64,000 nucleotides of DNA, taken from Polynucleobacter antarcticus. GTDB lineage: Bacteria > Pseudomonadota > Gammaproteobacteria > Burkholderiales > Burkholderiaceae. The position numbers were made by a program, and so were the translations under genes. How positions within the stretch are numbered: position 1 is the stretch's first letter; every line of letters starts with the position of its first letter. Below, in pieces: positions 47,957-58,941 of this stretch. The notes below the pieces were generated by a model. It saw only the letters and a list, made by a program, of their open reading frames with translations. It made no database searches and was not told where the DNA came from. The stretch lies in NCBI RefSeq assembly GCF_013307245.1, contig NZ_CP028941.1, positions 1 to 64,000 on the forward strand. Reading direction: 5' to 3'.

Positions 47957-50059
47957 GTGGCACGTAAAACCCCTATCGAAAGATACCGCAACATCGGTAT
48001 TTCTGCGCATATTGACGCAGGCAAAACAACGACTACAGAACGCGTTTTGTTCTACACCGGCGTTAACCATAAAATTGGTGAAGTGCATGATGGTGCAGCA
48101 ACCATGGACTGGATGGAGCAAGAGCAAGAGCGTGGTATCACGATTACTTCTGCTGCTACGACTACGTTCTGGAAGGGTATGGCTGGTAATTTTCCAGAGC
48201 ACCGTATCAATATTATTGATACCCCAGGCCACGTAGACTTCACTATTGAAGTAGAGCGTTCAATGCGCGTCTTAGATGGAGCATGCATGGTTTACTGTGC
48301 AGTAGGTGGTGTACAGCCACAATCTGAAACGGTTTGGCGTCAGGCTAATAAGTACAAGGTTCCCCGTTTAGCATTTGTAAACAAAATGGACCGTACTGGT
48401 GCAAATTTCTTCAAGGTCTATGACCAGATGAAATTGCGTCTTAAAGCGAATCCTATCTTGATTCAAATCCCCATCGGTGCCGAAGAGAATTTCAAGGGCG
48501 TTGTGGATTTGGTGAAGATGAAGGCAATCTACTGGGATGAAGAGTCACAAGGGATTAAATTCACTTACGCTGATATTCCTGCAGAATTGCAAGACTCCGC
48601 TAATGAGTGGCGTGAAAAATTAGTTGAAGCTGCTGCCGAAAGCTCTGAAGAGCTGATGGAAAAGTATCTTGGCGGTGAAGAGTTGACTGAAGAAGAAATT
48701 AAGACAGCATTGCGTAACCGTACTATTGCCAATGAGATCGTTCCTATGTTGTGCGGAACTGCTTTCAAAAACAAAGGTGTTCAAGCAATGTTGGACGCAG
48801 TGGTTGAGTTATTGCCATCTCCATTAGATGTTCCACCAGTTCCTTGCGAATTGGAAGACGGTACGCCAACAACTCGTAAAGCTGACGACAAAGAAAAATT
48901 CTCTGCATTGGCATTTAAGATCATGACTGATCCATTTGTTGGTCAGTTGATCTTCTTCCGCGTGTATTCCGGCGTTATGAAGTCAGGCGATACGATTTAC
49001 AACCCTATTAAGGGTAAGAAAGAGCGTGTTGGTCGTTTGCTGCAAATGCATGCAAATCAACGTGAAGAAATTAAAGAAGTATTTGCAGGCGATATCGCGG
49101 CTGCTGTCGGATTAAAAGACGCCACTACTGGTGAAACACTGTGTGACCCAGATGGCATTGTGATTCTTGAGCGTATGGTATTCCCAGAGCCAGTGATTTC
49201 ACAAGCGGTTGAGCCAAAGACAAAACCTGACCAAGAAAAAATGGGTCTGGCATTAAATCGTTTAGCGCAGGAAGATCCATCTTTCCGCGTGAAGACAGAT
49301 GAAGAGTCTGGTCAAACGATTATTTCTGGAATGGGCGAGCTCCATTTAGAAATCTTGGTTGACCGTATGCGTCGTGAATTTGGCGTAGAAGCAACTGTTG
49401 GTAAGCCGCAAGTTGCTTACCGTGAAACAATTCGTAAAGTTTGCGAAGAGATCGAAGGTAAATTCGTTAAGCAGTCTGGTGGTCGTGGTCAATATGGTCA
49501 CGTAGTGCTTAAGCTTGAGCCACAAGCCCCAGGCAAAGGTTTTGAATTCGTTGACGCCATTAAGGGCGGTGTCGTTCCTCGCGAATACATCCCTGCGGTT
49601 GAAAAAGGCATTATCGAAACTTTGAACTCCGGTATTCTGGCTGGCTATCCAGTGGTTGACATTAAGGCAACATTGTTCTTTGGTTCATACCATGATGTTG
49701 ACTCAAACGAAAATGCATTTAAGATGGCCGGTTCCATGGCGTTCAAAGATGGTATGCGTAAAGCATCTCCAGTATTGCTTGAGCCAATGATGGCGGTTGA
49801 AGTAGAAACACCAGAAGATTTCATGGGTAACGTCATGGGTGATCTTTCATCGCGTCGCGGTATTTTGCAAGGCATGGACGACATTCCAGGCGGCGGCAAG
49901 ATTGTTCGCGCTGAAGTGCCACTAGCTGAGATGTTTGGTTACTCAACTGGCTTGCGCTCGTTGACCCAAGGTCGCGCTACTTACACTATGGAATTTAAGC
50001 ATTATTCCGAAGCACCTAAGAACGTAGCTGAAGCAGTGATGGCTGCTAAAGCGAAGTAA
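47957..50059 (+). CDS. fusA: Elongation factor G
   Basis: Translocase GTPase of 700 residues. It starts with GTG at 47957. Motifs are G1 [12 protein letters not shown] (about 17-28), switch [10 protein letters not shown] (about 88-95) and G4 NKMD (about 142-145), with domains II-V following. The sequence is the classical elongating type (FusA1) rather than a resistance paralogue. It is followed 51 bases later by tuf copy 2. Confidence 0.98.
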   Translation: MARKTPIERYRNIGISAHIDAGKTTTTERVLFYTGVNHKIGEVHDGAATMDWMEQEQERGITITSAATTTFWKGMAGNFPEHRINIIDTPGHVDFTIEVERSMRVLDGACMVYCAVGGVQPQSETVWRQANKYKVPRLAFVNKMDRTGANFFKVYDQMKLRLKANPILIQIPIGAEENFKGVVDLVKMKAIYWDEESQGIKFTYADIPAELQDSANEWREKLVEAAAESSEELMEKYLGGEELTEEEIKTALRNRTIANEIVPMLCGTAFKNKGVQAMLDAVVELLPSPLDVPPVPCELEDGTPTTRKADDKEKFSALAFKIMTDPFVGQLIFFRVYSGVMKSGDTIYNPIKGKKERVGRLLQMHANQREEIKEVFAGDIAAAVGLKDATTGETLCDPDGIVILERMVFPEPVISQAVEPKTKPDQEKMGLALNRLAQEDPSFRVKTDEESGQTIISGMGELHLEILVDRMRREFGVEATVGKPQVAYRETIRKVCEEIEGKFVKQSGGRGQYGHVVLKLEPQAPGKGFEFVDAIKGGVVPREYIPAVEKGIIETLNSGILAGYPVVDIKATLFFGSYHDVDSNENAFKMAGSMAFKDGMRKASPVLLEPMMAVEVETPEDFMGNVMGDLSSRRGILQGMDDIPGGGKIVRAEVPLAEMFGYSTGLRSLTQGRATYTMEFKHYSEAPKNVAEAVMAAKAK

Positions 50060-50110
50060 TTTATCCACATTATTTTGAATATTGACTAGCTAAAGAAAGC
50101 AGACAAAAAA

Positions 50111-51301
50111 ATGGCAAAAGAAAAGTTTCAGCGGACAAAACCGCACGTAAACGTAGGCACTATTGGTCACGTTGACCATGGCAAGACTACCCTCACAGCA
50201 GCAATTGCTACCGTGCTCTCAAAGCAATTTGGTGGTGAAGCTAAAGCATATGATCAGATCGATGCTGCTCCAGAAGAAAAAGCCCGTGGTATTACGATTA
50301 ATACTGCGCACGTAGAGTATGAGACAGCCAATCGTCACTACGCTCACGTTGATTGCCCAGGACATGCTGATTATGTGAAGAACATGATTACTGGTGCTGC
50401 GCAGATGGACGGCGCTATTTTGGTGTGCTCTGCAGCAGACGGCCCAATGCCACAAACCCGTGAGCACATCCTCTTGGCACGCCAAGTCGGTGTTCCTTAC
50501 ATTGTCGTGTTCTTAAACAAATGCGACATGGTTGATGATGCAGAACTATTAGAGTTAGTTGAGATGGAAGTACGTGAGCTTTTATCTAAGTACGACTTCC
50601 CAGGTGACGATACTCCGATCATCCAAGGCTCTGCTAAGTTAGCGCTTGAAGGTGATGAAGGCCCAATGGGTAAAGAAGCCATTATGAAATTGGCGGATGC
50701 TTTAGATACCTACATTCCTACTCCAGAGCGTGCTATTGACGGTGCGTTCTTAATGCCAGTAGAAGATGTGTTCTCCATCTCTGGTCGCGGTACGGTTGTT
50801 ACAGGTCGTATCGAGCGCGGTATTGTTAAAGTCGGCGAAGAGATTGAAATTATCGGTATCAAGCCAACACTCAAGACAACATGCACCGGTGTTGAAATGT
50901 TCCGCAAATTGCTCGACCAAGGTCAAGCAGGCGATAACGTCGGTATCTTGTTACGCGGCACTAAGCGTGAAGAAGTGGAGCGCGGCCAAGTATTGGCTAA
51001 GCCAGGTTCAATCACTCCCCATACGCACTTTACTGCCGAGGTATACATCTTGGGTAAAGATGAAGGGGGTCGTCATACACCGTTCTTTAACAACTACCGT
51101 CCCCAGTTTTACTTCCGTACTACGGACGTAACCGGTTCGATTGAGTTGCCAAAAGATAAAGAAATGGTCATGCCTGGTGATAACGTCACGATTACTGTAA
51201 AACTCATCGCCCCCATCGCGATGGAAGAAGGCTTACGTTTTGCGATCCGTGAAGGTGGCCGTACTGTTGGCGCTGGTGTAGTTGCCAAGATTTTGGCTTA
51301 A
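50111..51301 (+). CDS. tuf: Elongation factor Tu, copy 2
   Basis: The protein is identical to the copy at 33296-34486 (396 residues). At DNA level it differs only at 51187 (C instead of T, silent) and in the stop codon (TAA instead of TAG). Identity also covers the 12 bases before the ATG (GCAGACAAAAAA) and ends at the stop. Copy 2 is in its ancestral str-operon position after fusA. Confidence 0.98.
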   Translation: MAKEKFQRTKPHVNVGTIGHVDHGKTTLTAAIATVLSKQFGGEAKAYDQIDAAPEEKARGITINTAHVEYETANRHYAHVDCPGHADYVKNMITGAAQMDGAILVCSAADGPMPQTREHILLARQVGVPYIVVFLNKCDMVDDAELLELVEMEVRELLSKYDFPGDDTPIIQGSAKLALEGDEGPMGKEAIMKLADALDTYIPTPERAIDGAFLMPVEDVFSISGRGTVVTGRIERGIVKVGEEIEIIGIKPTLKTTCTGVEMFRKLLDQGQAGDNVGILLRGTKREEVERGQVLAKPGSITPHTHFTAEVYILGKDEGGRHTPFFNNYRPQFYFRTTDVTGSIELPKDKEMVMPGDNVTITVKLIAPIAMEEGLRFAIREGGRTVGAGVVAKILA

Positions 51302-51354
51302 GTAGTCGATAGATTTAAGCATTAGAAGTAAATAATATTTAGCGGTTTGCTAAC

Positions 51355-51383
51355 CAGTGACATCTGTGCTGCAGATGTCACTG
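51355..51383 (+). promoter_or_regulatory. Hairpin in the rpsJ leader
   Basis: CAGTGACATCTG (51355-51366) and CAGATGTCACTG (51372-51383) form a perfect 12-base-pair stem around TGCTG. No T tract follows, so it is not a standard terminator. It lies between tuf and rpsJ, where the S10 operon leader is expected. Confidence 0.6.
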
Positions 51384-51434
51384 TGCTCTTTAGATGTATA
51401 ACGCGGCAGCACCGCAACGCTCTTTGGAATTAAT

Positions 51435-51746
51435 ATGCAAAACCAAAAAATTCGTATTCGTCTTAAAGCCTTTGATTACCGCTTAATCGACCAATCAGCA
51501 GCTGAAATCGTGGATACAGCCAAGCGCACTGGTGCCGTTGTAAAGGGTCCAGTTCCTTTGCCAACCCGTATTGAGCGCTTTGATATTTTGCGTTCACCAC
51601 ACGTCAATAAGACATCGCGTGACCAGTTAGAGATTCGTACCCATCTGCGTTTGATGGATATTGTTGATCCTACAGAGAAAACCGTAGATGCCTTGATGAA
51701 ATTAGACTTACCAGCAGGTGTGGACGTCGAAATTAAGTTGCAGTAA
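51435..51746 (+). CDS. rpsJ: 30S ribosomal protein S10
   Basis: Head-domain protein that also works as NusE with NusB in antitermination at boxA elements. The 103 residues have the family segment [29 protein letters not shown] and the C-terminal [28 protein letters not shown]. It is separated from rplC by 197 bases that hold a promoter and hairpin. Confidence 0.98.
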   Translation: MQNQKIRIRLKAFDYRLIDQSAAEIVDTAKRTGAVVKGPVPLPTRIERFDILRSPHVNKTSRDQLEIRTHLRLMDIVDPTEKTVDALMKLDLPAGVDVEIKLQ

Positions 51747-51769
51747 TTAAGCATTTATAGTCTAAGCGC

Positions 51770-51798
51770 TTGCCAAGACTAAATATTCGGGATAGAAT
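51770..51798 (+). promoter_or_regulatory. Promoter between rpsJ and rplC
   Basis: TTGCCA (51770-51775) and TAGAAT (51793-51798) with a 17-base spacer. Transcription from here would make an mRNA starting with rplC and a leader of about 140 bases. The S10 gene would then be expressed mainly from the upstream operon. Confidence 0.65.
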
Positions 51799-51910
51799 CT
51801 AAGGCTTCGCTTCATTGTTTGAGCGAAATTTCTGGTTTTATTAGCATTAAAACGTTGTAACTTATTGATTTAGAAGTACTTTTACTTGTAAATCACTTAA
51901 ATTAAATTTT

Positions 51911-51930
51911 GCCGACCAATCGCAGTCGGC
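51911..51930 (+). promoter_or_regulatory. Hairpin next to the rplC ribosome-binding site
   Basis: GCCGAC (51911-51916) pairs with GTCGGC (51925-51930) around CAATCGCA. It ends two bases before GGAG (51933-51936), the rplC ribosome-binding site. This placement could let a protein or fold change affect translation, by analogy with L4 control of the S10 operon; the analogy is inference. Confidence 0.5.
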
Positions 51931-51943
51931 GTGGAGCATGAAT

Positions 51944-52600
51944 ATGAGCTTAGGCTTAATCGGTCGCAAGATCGGCATGACCCGTCTATTTACGGACGAA
52001 GGGGAAGCAATTCCTGTAACCGTAATTGACGTGAGCGACAATAGAATCGCTCAAATCAAGACCCAGGCAACTGATGGCTACAACGCTATCCAGTTGGCAC
52101 ATGGCACACGTAGAGCTACTCGCGTTACCAAAGCAATGGCTGGCCACTTCGCTAAAGCAGGTGTGATGGCTGGTAACGGTCTCAACGAATTCACATTAGA
52201 CGCAGCAAACATTGCAGAAATGACTACAGGACAAGTAATTCCTGCAGATACTGCATTTGCTGCTGGCCAAAAAGTGGACGTACAAGGTGTGACAATTGGT
52301 AAAGGCTATGCCGGTACCATTAAGCGTCACCACTTTGCATCTGGCCGTGCATCGCACGGTAACTCACGTTCACATAATGTGCCGGGATCTATTGGTATGG
52401 CGCAAGATCCAGGACGTGTATTCCCAGGTAAGCGCATGACTGGCCACTTGGGTGACGAGACACGTACTGTACAAAATTTAGTGATCGCACGCATTGATGC
52501 AGAGCGCAACCTCATCATGGTTAAAGGTGCTGTTCCTGGCGCCCCAGGCGGTAAAGTGATCGTTACTCCAGCGGTGAAAACACCGTTGAAGAAGAAATAA
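51944..52600 (+). CDS. rplC: 50S ribosomal protein L3
   Basis: Early-assembly protein near the peptidyl-transferase centre. It has about 218 residues with [16 protein letters not shown] at the start and the conserved loop [31 protein letters not shown]. The ATG at 51944 is preferred because GGAG lies 7 bases before it; the ATG at 51938 is only one base from GGAG. The glutamine that is methylated in Escherichia coli appears in MAQDPG. Confidence 0.97.
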   Translation: MSLGLIGRKIGMTRLFTDEGEAIPVTVIDVSDNRIAQIKTQATDGYNAIQLAHGTRRATRVTKAMAGHFAKAGVMAGNGLNEFTLDAANIAEMTTGQVIPADTAFAAGQKVDVQGVTIGKGYAGTIKRHHFASGRASHGNSRSHNVPGSIGMAQDPGRVFPGKRMTGHLGDETRTVQNLVIARIDAERNLIMVKGAVPGAPGGKVIVTPAVKTPLKKK

Positions 52601-52612
52601 GGGAGAACGAAT

Positions 52613-53233
52613 ATGGAATTAAAGCTTCTCCAAGATAACGGAACTTTAGGCGCAGGCGTTCAAGCCTCCCCAGAAGTATTCGAGCGCGAATATAACGAAG
52701 CATTGATACATCAAGTTGTTATTGCGTATCAGGCAAATGCCCGTAGTGGTAATCGCGCACAAAAAGACCGTGAGCAAGTTAAGCACACCACCAAAAAGCC
52801 TTGGCGTCAAAAAGGTACTGGTCGTGCACGTGCTGGTATGAGCTCTTCCCCGCTGTGGCGTGGAGGTGGTCGCATATTCCCTAATTCTCCAGAAGAGAAT
52901 TTCAGCCAAAAAGTAAACAAGAAAATGTACCGTGCCGGTATGAGATCTATTCTGTCTCAGCTAGCGCGCGAAGGTCGCTTGAACATTGTGGATGATTTCA
53001 ATCTTGATGCGCCAAAGACCAAAGTTTTAGCTGACAAAGTTAAGGCGATGGGCTTAGACTCAGTGTTGATCATTGTTGATCAGGTGAGTGAGAATTTATT
53101 CTTAGCATCACGCAACTTGCATAAAGTTGCTGTATGCGAGCCACAGCATGCAGACCCACTAGCCTTAGTTGGATATAAAAAGGTATTGGTAAGCAAAGCT
53201 GCGATTGCAAAAATCGAGGAGATGCTCAAATGA
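52613..53233 (+). CDS. rplD: 50S ribosomal protein L4
   Basis: Exit-tunnel protein and, in some bacteria, autogenous regulator of the S10 operon. The 206 residues include the tunnel loop with [25 protein letters not shown]. It overlaps rplW by 4 bases (ATGA-type). Confidence 0.98.
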   Translation: MELKLLQDNGTLGAGVQASPEVFEREYNEALIHQVVIAYQANARSGNRAQKDREQVKHTTKKPWRQKGTGRARAGMSSSPLWRGGGRIFPNSPEENFSQKVNKKMYRAGMRSILSQLAREGRLNIVDDFNLDAPKTKVLADKVKAMGLDSVLIIVDQVSENLFLASRNLHKVAVCEPQHADPLALVGYKKVLVSKAAIAKIEEMLK

Positions 53234-53544
53234 CCCAAATCCGTAAAAACGATCACAACCTGATGAAGGTTCTGCTTGGACCGGTGATCTCTGAAAAAGC
53301 CACTATGGTTGCAGAGAAAAACGAACAAGTGGTTTTCCAAGTGATGCGCGACGCCAATAAGAGTGATGTCAAACAAGCAGTTGAATTGTTATTCAAAGTG
53401 CAAGTAGAGTCAGTTCAAATCGTAAATCAAAAAGGTAAGCCTAAGCGCTATGGCCGTTTTGAAGGTCGTCGTGATCATACTAAGAAGGCTTACGTCAGTT
53501 TGAAGCCAGGTCAAGAAATTAACTTTGAAGCGGAGGCGAATTAA
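53230..53544 (+). CDS. rplW: 50S ribosomal protein L23
   Basis: Docking site for trigger factor and SRP at the tunnel exit. The 104 residues contain [24 protein letters not shown] and the [19 protein letters not shown] loop. The ATG lies within the end of rplD, and rplB follows after 2 bases. Confidence 0.97.
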   Translation: MTQIRKNDHNLMKVLLGPVISEKATMVAEKNEQVVFQVMRDANKSDVKQAVELLFKVQVESVQIVNQKGKPKRYGRFEGRRDHTKKAYVSLKPGQEINFEAEAN

Positions 53545-53546
53545 TC

Positions 53547-54377
53547 ATGCCTTTGATGAAAACAAAACCGACCTCACCAGGTCGTCGCTCAATGGTCAAG
53601 GTGGTCAATCCTGATCTGCATAAAGGTAAACCTTTTGCAGCATTGGTAGAGCCACAGTTCCAAAAAGCAGGTCGTAACAATAATGGTCACATCACTACCC
53701 GTCATAAGGGTGGTGGACATAAGCATCACTACCGCGTTGTGGATTTTAAGCGCAATGACAAAGATGGTATCCCAGCAAAAGTAGAGCGCTTAGAATACGA
53801 TCCAAATCGCAGTGCCAATATTGCATTGGTCTTGTTTGCGGATGGTGAGCGTCGCTATATTCTGGCTGCTAAGGGTATGACTGTCGGTCAAGCATTGATG
53901 ACCGGCTCCGAGGCTCCAATTAAATCTGGCAATAACTTGCCAATTCGTAACATTCCTGTTGGTAGCACGATTCACTGCGTAGAAATGTTGCCAGGTAAAG
54001 GTGCACAAATAGCGCGCTCAGCCGGCGGCTCAGCGGTATTGCTAGCACGTGAAGGCGTTTACGCTCAGGTACGTTTGCGCTCAGGTGAAGTGCGTCGTAT
54101 TTTGATCGAGTGCCGTGCAACTATTGGCGAAGTAGGTAATGAAGAGCACAGCTTGCGCGTTATTGGTAAAGCGGGTGCAAATCGCTGGCGTGGTATTCGC
54201 CCAACCGTTCGCGGTGTGGCAATGAACCCAGTAGATCACCCACACGGTGGTGGTGAAGGTAAAACTGGCGAAGGCCGTGTACCTGTATCTCCATGGGGCA
54301 CACCAACCAAAGGTTACCGTACACGTCGCAATAAGCGCACAACTTCGATGATCGTTCAGCGTCGTCAAAAACGTTAA
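53547..54377 (+). CDS. rplB: 50S ribosomal protein L2
   Basis: Core protein for subunit association and peptidyl transfer. The 276 residues end with the signature [15 protein letters not shown] region containing the essential histidine and the RRNKRT tail. Length is normal for the family. Confidence 0.98.
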   Translation: MPLMKTKPTSPGRRSMVKVVNPDLHKGKPFAALVEPQFQKAGRNNNGHITTRHKGGGHKHHYRVVDFKRNDKDGIPAKVERLEYDPNRSANIALVLFADGERRYILAAKGMTVGQALMTGSEAPIKSGNNLPIRNIPVGSTIHCVEMLPGKGAQIARSAGGSAVLLAREGVYAQVRLRSGEVRRILIECRATIGEVGNEEHSLRVIGKAGANRWRGIRPTVRGVAMNPVDHPHGGGEGKTGEGRVPVSPWGTPTKGYRTRRNKRTTSMIVQRRQKR

Positions 54378-54396
54378 GCGATAAGGATAAATAGAT

Positions 54397-54675
54397 ATGA
54401 CACGTTCAGCTAAAAAAGGTCCTTTTTGCGACGCCAGCTTGGTAAAAAAAGTTGAAGTTGCACAGGCCAACAAAGACAAGAAGCCGATTAAAACTTGGTC
54501 ACGCCGTTCAACAATTCTGCCAGACTTCATTGGTCTGACAATTGCTGTTCATAACGGTCGTCAGCACGTTCCGGTTTATGTATCAGAAAACATGGTGGGT
54601 CATAAGTTAGGCGAGTTTGCCTTGACCCGTACTTTCAAAGGTCACGCTGCTGACAAGAAAGTAACGAAGAAGTAA
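54397..54675 (+). CDS. rpsS: 30S ribosomal protein S19
   Basis: Head protein near the A site. The 92 residues show [47 protein letters not shown] and [16 protein letters not shown], all typical. It is followed by rplV within 10 bases. Confidence 0.98.
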   Translation: MTRSAKKGPFCDASLVKKVEVAQANKDKKPIKTWSRRSTILPDFIGLTIAVHNGRQHVPVYVSENMVGHKLGEFALTRTFKGHAADKKVTKK

Positions 54676-54685
54676 GGGGATGATG

Positions 54686-55015
54686 ATGGAAGTTAAAGCT
54701 ATTCACAAGGGCGCCCGCATTTCTGCGCAAAAGACACGTTTGGTCGCCGATCAAATTCGTGGTTTGCCGATTGCACGCGCAATGAACATTTTGAATTTCA
54801 GCCCTAAAAAAGCTGCCTTCATTGTGAAGAAAGTTGTTGAGTCTGCAATGGCCAACGCTGAACATAATAAAGGTGCTGATATTGATGAACTCAAGGTATC
54901 AACGATTCTTGTTGATAAAGGTACATCTTTGAAGCGCTTTACAGCGCGCGCCAAAGGTCGTGGCAATCAAATCGAAAAACAAACATGTCACATTACCGTG
55001 ACCTTGAGTAACTAA
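54686..55015 (+). CDS. rplV: 50S ribosomal protein L22
   Basis: Tunnel-lining protein, about 109 residues. Three in-frame ATGs occur in a row (54680, 54683, 54686). The last is preferred because AAGGGG (54674-54679) lies 6 bases before it and [22 protein letters not shown] matches the family start. The C-terminal [18 protein letters not shown] is conserved. Confidence 0.96.
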   Translation: MEVKAIHKGARISAQKTRLVADQIRGLPIARAMNILNFSPKKAAFIVKKVVESAMANAEHNKGADIDELKVSTILVDKGTSLKRFTARAKGRGNQIEKQTCHITVTLSN

Positions 55016-55023
55016 GGAAAGAT

Positions 55024-55857
55024 ATGGGCCAAAAGATAAACCCCACCGGATTCCGACTCTCGGTAACGAAGAACTGGACATCAAAGTGGTATGCAAACAA
55101 TACTGATTTTGCAAAGATGCTGAAGGAAGATGTAGATGTCCGCATCTATCTCAAGAAGAAGTTAAAGAATGCATCTGTGAGTAAAGTCATTATTGAGCGT
55201 CCTGCAAAGAATGCACGTATTACTATTTACAGTTCACGCCCAGGTGTTGTGATCGGTAAAAAAGGCGAAGATATTGAAGTGCTCCGCCGCGAACTACAAA
55301 AGCGTATGGGCGTTCCAGTCCACGTGAACATCGAAGAAATTCGTAAGCCTGAAGTAGATGCGCAATTAATTGCTGACTCTATTACTCAGCAGCTTGAGAA
55401 GCGCATTATGTTCCGTCGTGCCATGAAGCGTGCCATGCAAAATGCTATGCGCTTAGGTGCACAAGGCATCAAGATTATGTCTTCTGGTCGTTTGAATGGT
55501 GCAGAAATTGCTCGTCGCGAATGGTATCGCGAAGGACGCGTTCCACTTCACACATTAAAAGCAGACATCGATTACGCAACCTCTGAAGCTGAAACAACTT
55601 ACGGCATTATTGGCGTAAAAGTTTGGGTTTACAAAGGGGATACTCTTGGTCGTGGAGCAGAAGCGCAAGCAGCTGCAATCGAACAAGCAGTAGAAGAGAA
55701 GAAGCCACGCCGTGCACCGACTAAAACAGCCGGTCGCAAACCAGCAGGTGACGAGAAGCCATTAGTGGTTGCTAAGCCAGCAGTGAAGCGTGTCCGCAAA
55801 GCCGTTGAAGCTACTGTAGAAGTTGCAGCTGCTGATGCGCAGAAGTCAGGAGAGTAA
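55024..55857 (+). CDS. rpsC: 30S ribosomal protein S3, with C-terminal extension
   Basis: mRNA-entry protein with helicase activity. Residues 1-215 are standard, with the KH-domain motif [17 protein letters not shown]. The last 60 residues or so are Lys/Ala/Pro/Arg/Val-rich and make the protein 277 residues against 233 in Escherichia coli. Extended S3 tails occur in other betaproteobacteria, but I cannot check how common this one is. Confidence 0.97.
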   Translation: MGQKINPTGFRLSVTKNWTSKWYANNTDFAKMLKEDVDVRIYLKKKLKNASVSKVIIERPAKNARITIYSSRPGVVIGKKGEDIEVLRRELQKRMGVPVHVNIEEIRKPEVDAQLIADSITQQLEKRIMFRRAMKRAMQNAMRLGAQGIKIMSSGRLNGAEIARREWYREGRVPLHTLKADIDYATSEAETTYGIIGVKVWVYKGDTLGRGAEAQAAAIEQAVEEKKPRRAPTKTAGRKPAGDEKPLVVAKPAVKRVRKAVEATVEVAAADAQKSGE

Positions 55858-55859
55858 GC

Positions 55860-56273
55860 ATGCTACAACCAAAGCGTCGCAAGTATCGCAAGGAACAAAA
55901 GGGTCGGAACACTGGAGTGGCAACACGCGGCAGTTCGGTAGCCTTTGGTGACTTTGGATTGAAAGCGGTAGGTCGTGGTCGTTTGACAGCACGTCAGATC
56001 GAATCTGCACGTCGCGCAATGACCCGCCATATTAAACGCGGTGGTCGTATCTGGATTCGTATTTTCCCAGATAAGCCAATTTCGCAAAAGCCAGCTGAAG
56101 TACGTATGGGTAACGGTAAAGGTAATCCAGAGTACTACGTAGCTGAAATCCAGCCAGGTAAGATTTTGTACGAGATGGACGGTGTAGATGAAACTTTAGC
56201 TCGTGAAGCCTTCAAGCTTGCCGCTGCTAAGTTGCCTTTACAAACCACATTCGTGATTCGCCACTTAGGTTGA
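55860..56273 (+). CDS. rplP: 50S ribosomal protein L16
   Basis: Late-assembly protein at the A-site tRNA elbow. The 137 residues include [53 protein letters not shown] and [16 protein letters not shown]. The arginine that is hydroxylated in Escherichia coli is in RMGNGKG. Confidence 0.98.
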   Translation: MLQPKRRKYRKEQKGRNTGVATRGSSVAFGDFGLKAVGRGRLTARQIESARRAMTRHIKRGGRIWIRIFPDKPISQKPAEVRMGNGKGNPEYYVAEIQPGKILYEMDGVDETLAREAFKLAAAKLPLQTTFVIRHLG

Positions 56274-56287
56274 TCGGGATAGAAATT

Positions 56288-56482
56288 ATGAAAAAGACAG
56301 AATTAGCTTCTAAAGATCTGGTTGCCTTAAATGCAGAATTGACTGAGCTCTTAAAGACAAGTTTTAAGCTCCGTATGCAAAAAGGCACTCAGCAACTCAC
56401 CAATACCAGCCAATTGGGTAAAACTAAGCGCGACATCGCTCGTGTGAAGACCTTTATTACCCAAAAAACTGCGCAGAAATAA
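56288..56482 (+). CDS. rpmC: 50S ribosomal protein L29
   Basis: Small helical protein near the exit tunnel, 64 residues, [37 protein letters not shown]. The frame is open upstream to a TTG at 56270 that overlaps the rplP stop. The ATG at 56288 is chosen because the family begins with MK(K/A)xEL. Confidence 0.95.
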   Translation: MKKTELASKDLVALNAELTELLKTSFKLRMQKGTQQLTNTSQLGKTKRDIARVKTFITQKTAQK

Positions 56483-56494
56483 GGAAAAAGGGAT

Positions 56495-56764
56495 ATGACA
56501 GAACTATCTAAACCCTTACGCCGCACCCTTGTGGGCCGTGTCGTCAGCGATAAAATGCAAAAAACTGTAACAGTTTTAGTGGAGCGCCAAGTAAAGCATG
56601 CGCTTTATGGTAAATATGTTGGACAGTCCAAAAAGTACCATGCACATGATGAAGCAGGCACCTACAAGATGGGCGATACCGTTGAAATTGCTGAATCTAG
56701 GCCAATTTCACGTACTAAATCTTGGGTTGTAACCCGTTTAGTAGAAGCATCAAAGGGTATTTAA
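56495..56764 (+). CDS. rpsQ: 30S ribosomal protein S17
   Basis: Primary 16S binder, 89 residues, with [45 protein letters not shown], typical of the family. It is the last gene of the S10 operon. A terminator-like stem and a probable new promoter follow. Confidence 0.98.
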   Translation: MTELSKPLRRTLVGRVVSDKMQKTVTVLVERQVKHALYGKYVGQSKKYHAHDEAGTYKMGDTVEIAESRPISRTKSWVVTRLVEASKGI

Positions 56765-56950
56765 AGAAATATTAAGGGATAGGGTGAAATTCATTGCCAT
56801 ATCCCTTATTTTCGTAGTAAGATAGAAAGCTTCTCTGGTTTTATTGAGAGAAGCAGTGTTTTTTCATTAATTCCGGGCCTTAGCTTTCGTTAAAGCCCAT
56901 AGACGGAACCAAGACTGTTTGCCTATGGCTTACAAGTTGGGGATTAAAAA
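56765..56950 (+). promoter_or_regulatory. S10-spc boundary: stem-loops, promoter and rplN leader
   Basis: TAAGGGATA pairs with TATCCCTTA (about 56773-56810), followed by TTTTC, a possible weak terminator. TTGCCA (56794-56799) and TAAGAT (56818-56823), spacing 18, form a plausible promoter. The leader then holds GCTTCTCT/AGAGAAGC (56829-56854), a stem near 56875-56900 (GGGC...GCCC) and CCATAG/CTATGG, parts of which are mutually exclusive. The rplN GGGG-type ribosome-binding site follows. Confidence 0.5.
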
Positions 56951-57319
56951 ATGATTCAGACCGAAAGTAGATTACAGGTCGCCGACAATACAGGCGCCAG
57001 TGAAGTTTTATGCATCAAGGTATTGGGCGGCTCTAAGCGTCGTTACGCCAGTATCGGTGATGTCATTAAAGTCAGCGTGAAATCCGCTGCTCCACGTGGC
57101 CGTGTAAAAAAAGGTGATATTTATAACGCTGTAGTGGTGAGAACCGCTAAGGGTGTTCGCCGTCCAGATGGTTCATTGATTAAATTCGATTCGAACGCTG
57201 CGGTATTGCTCAACGCAAAGTTAGAGCCCATTGGCACACGTATCTTTGGACCAGTCACACGCGAATTGCGTACTGAGAAGTTCATGAAGATCGTTTCTCT
57301 CGCCCCCGAAGTGATTTAA
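56951..57319 (+). CDS. rplN: 50S ribosomal protein L14
   Basis: Interface protein and the first gene of the spc operon. The 122 residues include [33 protein letters not shown] and the C-terminal FGPVTRELR, typical of the family. Length is identical to most bacterial L14. Confidence 0.98.
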   Translation: MIQTESRLQVADNTGASEVLCIKVLGGSKRRYASIGDVIKVSVKSAAPRGRVKKGDIYNAVVVRTAKGVRRPDGSLIKFDSNAAVLLNAKLEPIGTRIFGPVTRELRTEKFMKIVSLAPEVI

Positions 57320-57328
57320 GAGGCTGAT

Positions 57329-57637
57329 ATGAAAAAAATTCGTAAAGGTGATTCCGTAATTGTTAGAACTGGCCGTGATGCTGGTAAACAAGGAATAGTA
57401 ACTGCCGTTCTCGAGAACAAATTAGTTGTTGAGGGCGTGAACATTTATAAAAAGAGCGTTAAACCCAATCCATCTGCTGGCATTACTGGCGGCATGATTG
57501 ATAAGGTTATGCCTATCCACATTTCAAATGTGGCCTTGGTAGACGGTAACGGCAAAGCTTCCCGCGTAGGCATCAAAGTAGACGCTGGCAAGAAGGTTCG
57601 TTTCCTGAAAACCACTGGCGCAACATTAAGCGCATAA
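57329..57637 (+). CDS. rplX: 50S ribosomal protein L24
   Basis: Assembly-initiator protein with a KOW motif. The 102 residues begin [38 protein letters not shown], a clear KOW segment. It follows rplN by 9 bases. Confidence 0.97.
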   Translation: MKKIRKGDSVIVRTGRDAGKQGIVTAVLENKLVVEGVNIYKKSVKPNPSAGITGGMIDKVMPIHISNVALVDGNGKASRVGIKVDAGKKVRFLKTTGATLSA

Positions 57638-57653
57638 GGGGTACGGAGAAATT

Positions 57654-58196
57654 ATGAGCACACGTTTACAAGAGCATTACAAAGAAAAAGTTATGGGCGA
57701 CTTGATGACCAAGTTTGGTTATAAGTCTGTCATGCAAGTTCCACGTATCACCAAGATCACCCTGAACATGGGCTTGGGCGATGCAGTGAATGACAAAAAG
57801 ATTATTGAAAATGCAGTTGGTGATTTGACCAAAGTAGCAGGTCAAAAACCAGTTGTAACCAAAGCGAAAAAAGCGATTGCTGGTTTCAAAATTCGTCAAG
57901 GTTACCCAATTGGTGCCATGGTGACATTGCGCGGTCAGCGTATGTATGAATTTTTAGATCGCTTCGTGACAGTAGCTTTACCGCGTGTACGTGACTTCCG
58001 TGGAATTTCCGGCAAGGCATTTGACGGCCGTGGTAACTACAACATCGGCGTTAAAGAGCAGATTATTTTCCCTGAAATTGAATACGACAAGATTGATGCT
58101 CTTCGTGGCCTCAATATTAGTATTACGACGACCGCTAAAACTGACGAAGAAGCAAAAGCTTTGTTGGCAGCGTTCAAATTCCCATTCCGCAATTAA
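57654..58196 (+). CDS. rplE: 50S ribosomal protein L5
   Basis: 5S rRNA-binding protein. The 180 residues include [21 protein letters not shown] and the [24 protein letters not shown] motif. In Escherichia coli the start of rplE mRNA is bound by S8 to control the spc operon; I did not find a convincing mimic by eye. Confidence 0.98.
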   Translation: MSTRLQEHYKEKVMGDLMTKFGYKSVMQVPRITKITLNMGLGDAVNDKKIIENAVGDLTKVAGQKPVVTKAKKAIAGFKIRQGYPIGAMVTLRGQRMYEFLDRFVTVALPRVRDFRGISGKAFDGRGNYNIGVKEQIIFPEIEYDKIDALRGLNISITTTAKTDEEAKALLAAFKFPFRN

Positions 58197-58205
58197 GAGG
58201 CTAAC

Positions 58206-58511
58206 GTGGCAAAACTATCCCTAATTGAGCGCGAGAATAAGCGCGCAAAAACTGTAGAAAAGTACGCTGTAAAGCGTGCTGAAATTAAAGCAATCATTGC
58301 TGATCAGTCACGCAGCGATGAAGAGCGCTACGAGGCTCGCTTAAAGTTACAGGCACTTCCACGCAATGCAAGTCCGACTCGTCAAAGAAATCGTTGTGCA
58401 TTAACCGGCCGCCCACGCGGTGTTTACAGTAAGTTTGGATTAGCCCGTAGCAAGATTCGCGAAATCGCCTTCCGTGGCGAAATCCCCGGAATAACCAAGG
58501 CCAGCTGGTAA
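58206..58511 (+). CDS. rpsN: 30S ribosomal protein S14 (zinc-independent type)
   Basis: Head protein of 101 residues starting with GTG at 58206. The C-terminal [35 protein letters not shown] is the signature. It lacks the CxxC pairs of the short zinc form, so it is the long C-minus type. Confidence 0.97.
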   Translation: MAKLSLIERENKRAKTVEKYAVKRAEIKAIIADQSRSDEERYEARLKLQALPRNASPTRQRNRCALTGRPRGVYSKFGLARSKIREIAFRGEIPGITKASW

Positions 58512-58535
58512 GCGGCGAAAGAATTAGGAGAACTC

Positions 58536-58931
58536 ATGAGTATTAGCGATCCAATCGCCGACATGTTGACCCGGATACGCAATGCGCAAGCAGTGCAAAA
58601 GCCTATTGTCATCATGCCGTCGTCAAAAGTTAAAGTAGCCATTGCAAAAGTTTTGCAAGATGAAGGTTATATCGATGGTTTTGAAATCAAAGGTGAAGCG
58701 GCTAAGCCAGTGCTCCATATTGATCTCAAGTACTACGCTGGCCGTCCAGTAATTGAGCGTATCGACCGTGTGTCCACACCAAGTCTGCGTATTTACAAAG
58801 GGCGCCATGACATTCCTGAAGTGATGAATGGCTTGGGCATTGCAATTATTTCAACCCCACAAGGCCTAATGACAGATCGCAAAGCACGTGCAACAGGCGT
58901 GGGCGGCGAAGTTATTTGCTTCGTAGCCTAA
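58536..58931 (+). CDS. rpsH: 30S ribosomal protein S8
   Basis: Primary 16S binder and spc-operon repressor in Escherichia coli. The 131 residues start [22 protein letters not shown] and end with the [26 protein letters not shown] motif. It has the normal length. Confidence 0.98.
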   Translation: MSISDPIADMLTRIRNAQAVQKPIVIMPSSKVKVAIAKVLQDEGYIDGFEIKGEAAKPVLHIDLKYYAGRPVIERIDRVSTPSLRIYKGRHDIPEVMNGLGIAIISTPQGLMTDRKARATGVGGEVICFVA

Positions 58932-58941
58932 GGAGAGAAAT

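Noticed and set aside
56773..56812. Strong terminator after rpsQ
   Set aside because: The stem has a long 18-base loop and a short T run, so I list it only as part of the leader region.
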